44,257 nt of DNA from assembly GCF_016862315.1 (NCBI RefSeq), contig NZ_BOMS01000071.1, positions 1-44,257 on the forward strand, in the 5' to 3' direction. This document shows, in pieces, positions 9,880 to 18,160 of this stretch; position 1 is the first letter of the stretch, and each line of letters begins with the position of its first letter. The stretch is from Actinoplanes palleronii. GTDB taxonomy: Bacteria; Actinomycetota; Actinomycetes; Mycobacteriales; Micromonosporaceae. The translations under genes and the position numbers were made by a program. The notes under the pieces are model-generated. The model saw nothing but the letters and a program-made list of their open reading frames with translations. It was not told the origin of the DNA and searched no databases.

Positions 9880-11703
9880 TTGGCCATCGAGAACGAGCCG
9901 GCGACGTCCGGCCCGACCCGGATCCAGCTCGCCGACGACCTCTTCGAGCAGCTCGCGGCCGGTGGTGGTGGCACCGAGGTGATCGCCCGGCTCCAGGACG
10001 GCCAGCGGAGCCGCCGGATGGTGCTGCTCCGGGCCCTGCTCGGCGCGGCCGCCGAGGACCCGCTCTCCACCGGGCCGCTGCCCTCGGTCGCGGAGGCCTG
10101 GTCGGCGCTGGAGCGCATCCAGGAGCAGGCGCCGGCGGCGGTGCAGGCCGTCCTGCAGCACCCCCAGGTGGGCGCCTGGTTGTCCTTCACCCTGCGGCGG
10201 CATCGCGGCGGCACCGTGACGACCGCTCCGGCCCATATCGATTTCGGACAGCTGAACACCGTGGCGCTGGCTGCCGCCGCGCTGGCCCGGCTCACCCACC
10301 GCACCCGCGTCCCGCTGCGCGGCGGGCGCGTCCTGGTGCCCCGGCACGGCATGGCGATCTTCGACGGGTGCGCGCCGTGGGACGTCGCGGAGGCGTGGAC
10401 CGAGGGCGGGCGGATCTTCCTGCGGCACGGCGGGGTCACCGTGGACGTACCGGAAAGCGGTGACGCTCCAGGATGGCTCGCGCTCCGCGAGGTCACCGTG
10501 GGTGACGTCGACACGTTCACCGTCCACCTCGACGACCTGGACCCGTGGCGCGATCTGGCCAACCCGGTCGGCCCGGCCCGGCTCTCCGACACGGCGTTCG
10601 CGGTCTGGGTGAAGCTGCTGCAGGACGCGTGGACGATCCTGATCGAGCACCACCGGCCGACCGCCGAGGCCCTCGCCGCCGGGGTGAGCTCGCTCGTCCC
10701 GCTGCCGGCCGGCGACGGCTGGGACACCCGCAGCGCGTCGACCGGGGACGCCTTCGGCGCGATCATGTGCTCGCTGCCGCCGGACCCGGCGACCCTGGCC
10801 GTCTCACTGGCGCACGAGTTCATGCACATCAAGCTCGGCGGGCTGATGCACCTGGTGCCGCTCACCACCGGACCCGGCAACCCCTGCCTGTACGCACCGT
10901 GGCGCGACGACCCGCGTCCGGCCGGCGGGCTGCTTCAGGGCATTTACGCCTTTTTTGGGATAACCGAGTTCTGGCGCACGCAGCGCCGCGCCCCCGGCAC
11001 CCCGAACCCCCGCCTCGACGACTTCGAGTACGCCTACAGCCGCGCGCAGACCCGGGAAGCGATCGGCGTCGCCACCGCCGACGGCACCCTGACCGAGCGG
11101 GGCCGCCGGTTCGTCGCCCGGCTGGCCGCCGCGATCGACGGCTGGTCCGCCGACGAACTGGACGAGCAGGCGGCCGACCTGGCCCGGCTCGTCGCCGACA
11201 GCCACCGGGCCGGCTGGCGGATCCGGCACTGCCGGCCGGACCACGCCGAGGTCACCGCGCTGGCCGCGGCCTGGTCCGCCGGGACTCCGGCGCCGGCCCT
11301 CGGCGCACCCGCCGAGGTCCTGCCCGATCCGGAGATGCGGCACTGGTCGGGTCCGCGGCTGGGCCTGGCCCGGCGGCGGCTGGTCGCGCCGGACCGCTAC
11401 GCCGAGGCCCGCACCACCTCGTGGGGCGCCGCTCTCAGCGACGCCGATCTGGCGCTGTTCGCCGGGCAGGCCGGGACCGCCGCCGAGCTCTTCGCCGCCG
11501 CGATCACCGAGGCACCGGAGTCGCCGGACGCCTGGACCGGGCTCGGGCTGGCCCTGCACCGCTCCGGCGACACCCGCGGCGGTGACGTCCTGCTGCGCCG
11601 CCCCGACCTGGTGCTGGCCCTGCACCGCACGCTCGCGGCGACCGCTGCCCCGATCGCCCTGGTCACGTGGCTGGCCGGCACCGAAAGCACCGACCAGCCC
11701 TGA
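9880..11703 (+). CDS. HExxH-motif RiPP-associated protein (mod_HExxH family, probable peptide beta-hydroxylase)
   Basis: A 607-residue protein starting at TTG 9880 directly after GAGGAGGAG. Its central SLAHEFMHIKLGGLMHL carries the HExxH motif (312-316) of the mod_HExxH family (TIGR04267), found in FxSxx-COOH and related RiPP loci. Members of this family are named alpha-ketoglutarate-dependent peptide beta-hydroxylases in current annotation; here the activity is inferred from family only. N-terminal residues 1-150 are alpha-helical and the C-terminal part (about 520-600) is TPR-like (FAAAITEAPESPDAWTGLGLALHRSGD). In many relatives this domain is fused to, or next to, a radical SAM maturase; here it stands alone beside a precursor-like peptide. 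A terminator follows at 11841. Confidence 0.8.
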   Translation: MAIENEPATSGPTRIQLADDLFEQLAAGGGGTEVIARLQDGQRSRRMVLLRALLGAAAEDPLSTGPLPSVAEAWSALERIQEQAPAAVQAVLQHPQVGAWLSFTLRRHRGGTVTTAPAHIDFGQLNTVALAAAALARLTHRTRVPLRGGRVLVPRHGMAIFDGCAPWDVAEAWTEGGRIFLRHGGVTVDVPESGDAPGWLALREVTVGDVDTFTVHLDDLDPWRDLANPVGPARLSDTAFAVWVKLLQDAWTILIEHHRPTAEALAAGVSSLVPLPAGDGWDTRSASTGDAFGAIMCSLPPDPATLAVSLAHEFMHIKLGGLMHLVPLTTGPGNPCLYAPWRDDPRPAGGLLQGIYAFFGITEFWRTQRRAPGTPNPRLDDFEYAYSRAQTREAIGVATADGTLTERGRRFVARLAAAIDGWSADELDEQAADLARLVADSHRAGWRIRHCRPDHAEVTALAAAWSAGTPAPALGAPAEVLPDPEMRHWSGPRLGLARRRLVAPDRYAEARTTSWGAALSDADLALFAGQAGTAAELFAAAITEAPESPDAWTGLGLALHRSGDTRGGDVLLRRPDLVLALHRTLAATAAPIALVTWLAGTESTDQP

Positions 11704-11820
11704 CAAAGCGCCGGCCGCGTGGCCGGCCAGCACGCGAGTGCCGACAAGCGGCGGCCACGTGGCACGCCGCAGGCGAGCACCGGAAAGCGGCGGCCGCACG
11801 CCAGTTCTGACAAAAAGGCC
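11702..11820. repeat. Degenerate ~40-bp direct repeats after the HExxH gene
   Basis: Three degenerate units start at 11702 (gacaaagcgccggcc), 11743 (gacaagcggcggcc) and 11782 (ggaaagcggcggcc), with a truncated fourth at 11809 (gacaaaaaggcc). The spacing is 41, 39 and 27 bp. They lie between the stop codon of the HExxH gene and its terminator. Minus-strand and plus-strand translations across them look like repeat artefacts, not protein. Confidence 0.6.
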
Positions 11821-11840
11821 ACTTCCAGCAATCCATATCG

Positions 11841-11870
11841 GAAAGGGCCGTCTATACGGACGGCCCTTTC
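11841..11870 (+). terminator. Terminator hairpin after the HExxH gene
   Basis: GAAAGGGCCGTC (11841-11852) pairs with GACGGCCCTTTC (11859-11870) across a 6-nt loop. The 12-bp stem ends in a T-containing 3' arm. It separates peptide plus HExxH from the downstream VMAP/TPR pair, which therefore probably has its own promoter. Confidence 0.85.
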
Positions 11871-11938
11871 ATGGGCGATACTTGCCTTCCCCCGGCAAGG
11901 GCGGCTCCGCATTTTGATCACGGAGGACGGAGCAGAGC

Positions 11939-12337
11939 GTGCGGACGTGCGAAGAGACCGGCATCGGCGTTTCCCCGATCCTGGAATCCGTGCGCCGCAC
12001 CATTCGACCACCCGCGCCGGCGACCGTGCCCGGCTGGACGAACGCCCCCGAAGCAGGCCACCGGCGACCCGGCCGTCAGATCCTCCGACGCGATGTCGGA
12101 CTGATCGAATTCTGCATTCCCGCGATTGTCGCGATCATCGCCCGGCCCCGCCGCCGCCATCTATCGATCTTGACAATGGTGGCGGTGACGACCGAAATTA
12201 CGCTGGTATTGATTCCCGCTGCGCAGACAGCAATCAATGCTGATCTGAGCCAGGACAGATCATGGAGCGTGGCCGATGTCGACGTCACCACAACCTCCCG
12301 CGAAGCCGGACGACACTCGGACGGCGTCGCCGGATGA
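11939..12337 (+). CDS. Doubtful small ORF upstream of the VMAP gene
   Basis: A GTG at 11939 follows GGAGGACGGAG at a good distance and opens a 132-codon frame. Two hydrophobic stretches are visible (about 57-68, EFCIPAIVAIIA, and 76-98, SILTMVAVTTEITLVLIPAAQTA), so it could be a small membrane protein. Against this, third-position G+C is clearly below that of the neighbours and the frame overlaps the start of the next gene by 62 bp. I do not recognise the protein. The rest of 11871-12275 has no gene I can support. It is less GC-rich near 12160-12250 and has a TTGACA at 12170-12175 without a good -10 partner, so this stretch may instead be the promoter region of the next gene. Confidence 0.3.
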   Translation: MRTCEETGIGVSPILESVRRTIRPPAPATVPGWTNAPEAGHRRPGRQILRRDVGLIEFCIPAIVAIIARPRRRHLSILTMVAVTTEITLVLIPAAQTAINADLSQDRSWSVADVDVTTTSREAGRHSDGVAG

Positions 12338-14393
12338 GGTGACCCTCGGGATCATGACGGCGCTGCCGGTCGAGGCGGCCGCGGTGCTGAGCGTGGTGCA
12401 GGACGTCACCGGTTTCGCCGATCCGCACGACCAGAACGCGTACCAGGTCGGCCTGCTGCCGAGCAGCGACCCGGACCGGCCGCACACCGTCGCCGTGCTG
12501 ATGATGCCGCGCGACGGCACCCGGCTCGCCGCCACCTGCTGCACCAACATGCTGCGCACCTTCCCCAACATCCGGACCGTGCTGATGGCCGGGATCGCCG
12601 GCGGGGTCCCCCGCCCCGCGGAGCCCGACCGGCACGTCCGCCTCGGTGACATCGTGGTCGCGACCGAGGGCCTGATCGACTACGGGCACGTCCGGGAGAC
12701 CGACACCGGCGCGGTGCTACGCGGGCGGCAGAGTGGCGGCACGCTCGCCAACCGGCTGCTCCGGGCGGCCGGCCAGCTCCGGCTGACCGAGGAGCAGACC
12801 GGCCGGCGGCCCTGGGAGGAGTGGCTCGATCCCGACCGGCACGAACAGGCCGGCCGGTACCCGCGACCGCCCGCGGACACCGACGTGCTCCGCACCGGCG
12901 ACCAGGTGATCCCCCACCCGTTACCGCCGGAACCGGCGCCGGCGCCGGGCATGCCGCAGATCCACTACGGGGCGATCGGGTCGGCCGACGTGCTGATGAA
13001 GAGCGAGCGCCGCCGGGACGAGCTGGCCGGGCAGCACCCGGACCTGCGTGCCGTGGAGATGGAGGGTTCCGGCATCGCGGCGAGCACGGCGGCGAACGAA
13101 CGGTCCTGGTTCATGGTCCGCGGTGTCGCCGACTACGCGGCCACCGGCAAGAACGACCGGTGGCACCGGTACGCGTCGTACACCGCCGCCGTCTACCTGC
13201 GGGCGCTGCTCGCCGCGACCCCGCCGCTCGCCGCGCCCCGGGCCCTGGTCAGCGGCCGGGCCCTGCCCCTGGTGCCGGAGCCCGAGCAGCAGGCGCTGGA
13301 CGCGCTGCTGATCGACGTGCCGCCCGATGTGGACCTGCGCGCGGTCTGGCACGCGGCGGTCCCCGACCTGCCGGAACCGGACCGGGAGGTCTTCTCCACC
13401 CCCGGCGCCGTCTACCACCACCTGGCCCGGTACAACGCCCGGGCCGGCGAGCCGCATCCGGCGTTCCGGTTCGTCGACCGGCTCGGCCGGGCGATGGCCA
13501 ACAGCCCGACCGGCCGGGAGCTGCGCGGCTGGGCCGCCGCCCGGGCCGGCCTCGGGCACCAGGCGGTGGACGAGCGGGACTCGCCGGAGGACCCGGCCAC
13601 CCGGGCCGGCAAGGCGCGGCCCGCGCTGGTCCTGCGGATCACGGTGGACGGCATCGACCGGACCCGCTGCCGGATCACGCCGTTCCTGCAGACCACCCGG
13701 GGACCGTGGCGACCGGTGCCGGGGCCGGGCGAGCCGGTCGACGTGCCCCGCGCCGATCTCGCGGCGGCCACCGCCGTCCTGGTCGGCAAGGCCGAGGAGG
13801 CGTGGCGGGACACCGCCGACCGGGCCGACATCGAGTTCGTCCTGCCGACCGCCCTGTTGAACGAGGCGGTCCAGTGGTACCCGGGCCCGGAGATCCTCGG
13901 CGAGTCCAAACCGATCGGCATCGAGTACGCCGTGGCGGTGCGCAGCCTCGAGCGGATGCGGGAGACCCGGGTCCACCGGGCCTGGGGACAGCGGTGGCGG
14001 CAGCTGGACCGGCAGCCGTTCACCGGCCGGGTGTTCCGCGGCCGGGGCGACCCGGCGGATCTCGACGACTGGGCGACCGAGCTGATCAGCGACGACGGCT
14101 ACCTGGTGGTGGTGCTCAGCTCGCCGCCGGGGACCGAGGTGGGCACCGGGGAGTTACGGGCCGCCCTCCGCGCCGGGGTGCCGATAATCCTCTGGGATCA
14201 GCGCGAGCCGCGGCCGGCGGACGGCACGCAGGGGCTGGAGCGGCTGGTCGCCGAGCCGACCGGCCTGCTGCCGGAGAACACCCGGCGGATCCGGATCGAG
14301 GCCGCGAGCGATCCGGCCCACTTCGGCCGGTCGGTCGCCCTGCTCTGGGACGACGCGGACCGGCCGATCACGGAACGGCAGGCCGACTCATGA
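12276..14393 (+). CDS. Nucleoside phosphorylase/nucleosidase domain fused to VMAP-C (conflict-system protein)
   Basis: A 705-residue three-part protein. Residues about 22-310 are a PNP/UDP-phosphorylase-type domain: IMTALPVEAAAVL at the start, MAGIAGGV near 108, and AVEMEGSG (259-266), the ribose-binding glutamate loop. Residues about 325-430 are a helical linker resembling effector-associated or VMAP middle domains. Residues about 450-705 match VMAP-C: FVLPTALLNEAVQWY, GIEYAVAVRSLERM, LRAALRAGVPIILWD and the closing LLWDDADRP. VMAP (vWA-MoxR associated protein) domains belong to ternary NTP-dependent conflict systems; phosphorylase domains in such proteins are predicted effectors or nucleotide-signal sensors. 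The ATG at 12276 has GGAG eight nt upstream. Its stop overlaps the next start (ATGA), implying tight stoichiometric coupling. The activity on any nucleoside is an inference. Confidence 0.82.
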   Translation: MSTSPQPPAKPDDTRTASPDEVTLGIMTALPVEAAAVLSVVQDVTGFADPHDQNAYQVGLLPSSDPDRPHTVAVLMMPRDGTRLAATCCTNMLRTFPNIRTVLMAGIAGGVPRPAEPDRHVRLGDIVVATEGLIDYGHVRETDTGAVLRGRQSGGTLANRLLRAAGQLRLTEEQTGRRPWEEWLDPDRHEQAGRYPRPPADTDVLRTGDQVIPHPLPPEPAPAPGMPQIHYGAIGSADVLMKSERRRDELAGQHPDLRAVEMEGSGIAASTAANERSWFMVRGVADYAATGKNDRWHRYASYTAAVYLRALLAATPPLAAPRALVSGRALPLVPEPEQQALDALLIDVPPDVDLRAVWHAAVPDLPEPDREVFSTPGAVYHHLARYNARAGEPHPAFRFVDRLGRAMANSPTGRELRGWAAARAGLGHQAVDERDSPEDPATRAGKARPALVLRITVDGIDRTRCRITPFLQTTRGPWRPVPGPGEPVDVPRADLAAATAVLVGKAEEAWRDTADRADIEFVLPTALLNEAVQWYPGPEILGESKPIGIEYAVAVRSLERMRETRVHRAWGQRWRQLDRQPFTGRVFRGRGDPADLDDWATELISDDGYLVVVLSSPPGTEVGTGELRAALRAGVPIILWDQREPRPADGTQGLERLVAEPTGLLPENTRRIRIEAASDPAHFGRSVALLWDDADRPITERQADS

Positions 14394-17300
14394 CCGGATC
14401 CGATCCGTACGCCACCGCGCACACGCCCGGGGATCCGGAGGCGCTCGCCGAGGCGCTGCGCCGGTTCACCCCGCACGTGTCCACCTGCGCGATCGTGGTG
14501 GACGAGAGCCCGTCGATGGACGTGTGGGCGCCCACCGTGGCGGCCTTCCAGGACCTGGCCGGCGCCGTCTTCCCCCGGGTGAACCGGCAGCTGCTCGGCC
14601 CGTTCCGGGAGGCGCACGCCGAACCCCGGGTGCCGGACGGCGAGCTGATCATGGTGGTCAGCGACGGCCTCGCCGGGTTCTGGGCGCAGAGCTCGGCCGA
14701 CCAGGTGCTGAACGCGTGGGGCCGGCGCGTCCCGGTGGCGATCGTGAACCCGTACCCGCGGGAGCTGTGGGAGCGGTCGCTGCTGGCGCCGCGGGAGGTC
14801 CAGCTGTCCGCGCCGCGGATCATGTCGCCGAACGCGGAGCTGCTGATCCTGGAGCCGGCCGAACGGATGCGGCTGTTCGACGACCCGGTGCCCGAGGCCG
14901 CGGTGGCGGTACCCCTGCTCGAGCTGGGCCCGCGCTGGCTGCGCTGGTGGGCGTCGCTTGTCGGCGGGCCGGCCGGTGGCTGGCTCGACGCGGTCGCGCA
15001 CATCGCCGACCCGGACCGGCCGCACGGTCCCGGTGACGTGCCGGCCACCGCTCCCGGCGCGCCCGGCGCGCACCGGCTCGTCGAGGACTTCCGCAACGAG
15101 CCGTCCGCGTTCGCCTTCCGGCTGGCCACGCTGATCGCGGCGGCGCCGCCACGGCTCGGCCTGGACGCCCTGCGTGTGCTGCAGCGGGTGCTGCTGCCCG
15201 CGTCGCGGCCGCTGCACCTGGCCGAGGTGGTCACCAGTCCGCTGCTGGTCACCGGCGCGCACGGCGAGCCCAGCTTCCGGGCCGGGGTGCGGGAGGAACT
15301 GCTGGCCTACGCGACCCGGGAGGACACCGTCCGGGTGATCGAGGTGGTGGTTACGCACTTCGGCGACCGCTTCCCGCGGGCCCGGGACCTGCTGGACGTG
15401 CTCCAGGCGCCGGACGAGCAGCCGGACACCCGGATCGCCGACACCCCGGTCGAGGACCTGCGGTTCGAGCTGGCCGTGCTCCGGGCGCTGGCCGGGCCGT
15501 ACGCGCCGCGGGCGGACCGGCTGGAACGGGCGCTGGCCGGGCCGTCGCCGGAGCCGCCCGGCGGAGGAGTCCGCACGCCGAGCCTGCGACCCGGCTCCGG
15601 TACGCACCTGCTCGCCGGGCGGGGCGCCAGTCTCGCCGACATCGACGCGCTGCTGCAGCCGGACGCCCGCTCGGCGGTCTGGGTGAACCTGCCGTCGCGC
15701 AACGACGACTTCACCGGGCGCGAGGAGATGCTCGACATCCTCGACCGCCGGTTGCGCCAGGACCGGGTGGCCGCGGTCCTCTCCCACTCGCTGCACGGGA
15801 TGGGCGGCGTCGGCAAGTCACAGATCGCGGCGGAGTACGCCTACCGGCACATGACCGACTACGACGTGATCTGGTTCGTCCCGGCCGAGCAGGAGAGCCA
15901 GATCCGGCACTCGCTGATGGAGCTCGGCGAGCACCTGAACATCCCGGCCGGCACCGAGGCGAACACCGCCATCCGCGCCGTCCTGGACTCGTTGGCGGCC
16001 GGCACACCGTACGCAAATTGGCTCTTGATCTTTGATAACGCGGAGACGCTGGAGACCGTGCAGGACTACCTGCCGACCGGTGGCACCGGGAAGGTGCTGA
16101 TCACGTCGCGCAACCGGGGGTGGACCGGCGTCTCCGAGACGTTGGAGATCGACGTCTTCAGCCGCGAGGAGAGCATCGCCCTGCTCCGCCGGCGCAACCC
16201 GGTGCTGAGCGTGACCGACGCCGACCGGATCGCCGACCTGCTCGACGACCTGCCGCTGGCCATCGCCCAGGCCGCGGCCTGGCGGGCGGCGACCCAGATG
16301 GACGTGGGCGAATACCTGCGCCGGCTCACCGAGAAACGCGCCGAACTGGCCCGCCAGGCCAAGGACCAGCACTACGAGGTCGCGGTCGCGACCGCCTGGA
16401 CGGTGGCGCTGGAGCACCTCGGCACGGCCAACCCGGGCGCGCTGCAGCTGCTGCAGACCTGCTCGTTCATGGCGCCCGAGCCGATCTCCCAGGAGATCTT
16501 CCAGGCGGTCCGGGACGTCGAGTTCGCCCTGGACATGAACGAGGTGCTGCAGACCCCGAACCAGCTCGGCCGCGCGATCCGGGCGATCGAGCAGTACGGC
16601 CTGGCCCGGATCGACTACCGGGAGGAGACGTTCACCGTCCAGCTGCACCGGCTGGTGCGCGAGGTGGTGGTGGACCGGCTGTCGGCGAGCGAGCGGAGCC
16701 GGATGCAGCACGCCGCGCACCTGTTGCTGGCCGGGGTGCACCTGGGCGACTTCGGCAAGACCGAGCACTGGCCGCGGTTCGCCGCGCTGCTCCCCCACGT
16801 GCAGGCCTCCGACCAGGTGGGCTGCGAGGACGCCTGGGCGCGCCGCCGGGTCCTCGACATGATCGAGTTCTTGTACTCCTCGGGTGACCACAAGGCCTGC
16901 CGGGCCCGGGCCGCCGAGGCGGTCGAGCGCTGGACCCGGATGCTCGGCCCGGACGATCCGCAGGTGCTCAAGTGCGCCCGCTGGCTCGCGTTCGTGCTGC
17001 GGATCCTCGGCGAGTTCGCCGAGGCGGCCCGGATCAACGCGGACTGCCTGCAGCGGCTCCGCGCGATCAACGGCCCCGAGGACGAGGAGACCCTGGACGC
17101 GATGTGCCTGGTCGCGGCGGACCGCCGGGCGGCCGGTGACTTCCAGGGCGCGCTGCGGCTCGACCGGGACGCGTACGAGATCTCCGCCCGGGTCTTCGGC
17201 CCGAAGGTGCCGCACACCCTGCGGATGGCGCACAGCCTCGGGATCAGCCTGCGCCTGATGGGTGACTTCGCCGGCGCGCTGGCGCTGGACATGGAGACCG

Positions 17301-18157
17301 TGCGGCACCGGATCGACGTGCACGGCGCCCCGCACTACCTCACCCTGCTCACCCAGAACGGGCTCACCCTGGACATGCGGGAGCAGGGGCAGTACATCGC
17401 CGCGAACGAGCGGCAGGAGAAGCTCTATGCGCGCATCCAGCGGATCCTCGGCAACACCCACCCGCAGACCCTGATGGCCGCCCGGAACCTGGCCGTCTCC
17501 CTGCGCCGGGCCGGCAAGCACGAGCCGGCTCGCAAGCTGGCCCTGGACACCCTGAAGGAGCTGCGCGAACGGTTCGGCGACCTCAACCCGGAGGCGATCG
17601 CCTGCGCGCTGAACTACGCCGTCGACCTGCGGGAGAACGACGAGCTGGTGCGGTCCCGGGAGCTCGCCGAGCGGACCTGGCACGAGTACGCCACGACACT
17701 CGGTGAGCAGCATCCGTACACGCTCTACGCCCGGACCAACCTCGGGATCGTGCTCCGGCTGCTCGGGCGGCTCCCGGAGGCCCTGGAGCACGACCGGGCC
17801 GCCCACGACGGGTTGCACGCCCGGCTCGGCTCCCAGCACGTACTGACCCTGACCTGCGCCACCAACCTGGGCAGTGACCTGGCCCTGGCCGGTGACCACC
17901 AGCAGGCGTACGACCTGGACGCGCAGACCCTGGAGGGCTCCCGGACGGTCCTCGGCTTCGAGCACCCCTCGACGCTGGCGTGCGCGCTGAATCTCGCCTT
18001 CGACCTGCGGGACCTGGGCCACCACGACGACTACGAACGGCTCTTCGGCGAGGTCGTCGACGCCTATCACCGGGTGCTGGGTCGTGATCACCCGGCGATC
18101 GAGGCGGCGAACGCGGGCGAACGGGCCAACTGTGACGTCGACCCGATGCCGCTCTGA
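14390..18157 (+). CDS. vWA-like (SAV_2336 N-term) NB-ARC TPR protein, FxSxx-system type
   Basis: A 1255-residue STAND protein. Residues 33-190 resemble the SAV_2336 N-terminal/vWA-like module, with MIDAS-type DESPS (38-42) and VVSDG. Residues about 430-800 are NB-ARC: NLPSRNDDFTGREEML, Walker A GMGGVGKS (470-477), Walker B LLIFDNAE, sensor ITSRNRGW and LDDLPLAIAQAAAW. From about 850 to 1240 there are about nine 42-residue TPR units (pattern RxLGExHPxTLxAxxNLA). The chain ends NCDVDPMPL, a short acidic/Pro tail. The layout matches proteins named FxSxx-COOH system tetratricopeptide repeat protein. It overlaps the VMAP gene by 4 nt. The vWA-like domain could be the partner of VMAP-C in the upstream protein. 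Like NLRs, it is expected to bind a ligand through TPRs and oligomerise on nucleotide exchange; the ligand is unknown. It ends 3 bp from the convergent ngcG stop. Confidence 0.85.
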   Translation: MTGSDPYATAHTPGDPEALAEALRRFTPHVSTCAIVVDESPSMDVWAPTVAAFQDLAGAVFPRVNRQLLGPFREAHAEPRVPDGELIMVVSDGLAGFWAQSSADQVLNAWGRRVPVAIVNPYPRELWERSLLAPREVQLSAPRIMSPNAELLILEPAERMRLFDDPVPEAAVAVPLLELGPRWLRWWASLVGGPAGGWLDAVAHIADPDRPHGPGDVPATAPGAPGAHRLVEDFRNEPSAFAFRLATLIAAAPPRLGLDALRVLQRVLLPASRPLHLAEVVTSPLLVTGAHGEPSFRAGVREELLAYATREDTVRVIEVVVTHFGDRFPRARDLLDVLQAPDEQPDTRIADTPVEDLRFELAVLRALAGPYAPRADRLERALAGPSPEPPGGGVRTPSLRPGSGTHLLAGRGASLADIDALLQPDARSAVWVNLPSRNDDFTGREEMLDILDRRLRQDRVAAVLSHSLHGMGGVGKSQIAAEYAYRHMTDYDVIWFVPAEQESQIRHSLMELGEHLNIPAGTEANTAIRAVLDSLAAGTPYANWLLIFDNAETLETVQDYLPTGGTGKVLITSRNRGWTGVSETLEIDVFSREESIALLRRRNPVLSVTDADRIADLLDDLPLAIAQAAAWRAATQMDVGEYLRRLTEKRAELARQAKDQHYEVAVATAWTVALEHLGTANPGALQLLQTCSFMAPEPISQEIFQAVRDVEFALDMNEVLQTPNQLGRAIRAIEQYGLARIDYREETFTVQLHRLVREVVVDRLSASERSRMQHAAHLLLAGVHLGDFGKTEHWPRFAALLPHVQASDQVGCEDAWARRRVLDMIEFLYSSGDHKACRARAAEAVERWTRMLGPDDPQVLKCARWLAFVLRILGEFAEAARINADCLQRLRAINGPEDEETLDAMCLVAADRRAAGDFQGALRLDRDAYEISARVFGPKVPHTLRMAHSLGISLRLMGDFAGALALDMETVRHRIDVHGAPHYLTLLTQNGLTLDMREQGQYIAANERQEKLYARIQRILGNTHPQTLMAARNLAVSLRRAGKHEPARKLALDTLKELRERFGDLNPEAIACALNYAVDLRENDELVRSRELAERTWHEYATTLGEQHPYTLYARTNLGIVLRLLGRLPEALEHDRAAHDGLHARLGSQHVLTLTCATNLGSDLALAGDHQQAYDLDAQTLEGSRTVLGFEHPSTLACALNLAFDLRDLGHHDDYERLFGEVVDAYHRVLGRDHPAIEAANAGERANCDVDPMPL

Positions 18158-18160
18158 GAC

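Noticed and set aside
11918..12160. 80-codon minus ORF upstream of the VMAP gene
   Set aside because: No start signal and atypical composition; probably promoter-region noise.
15818..18091. 757-codon minus-strand frame opposite the NB-ARC/TPR gene
   Set aside because: Repeat-like Val/Gln/Arg-rich translation mirrors the TPR codons; no start signal or family match.
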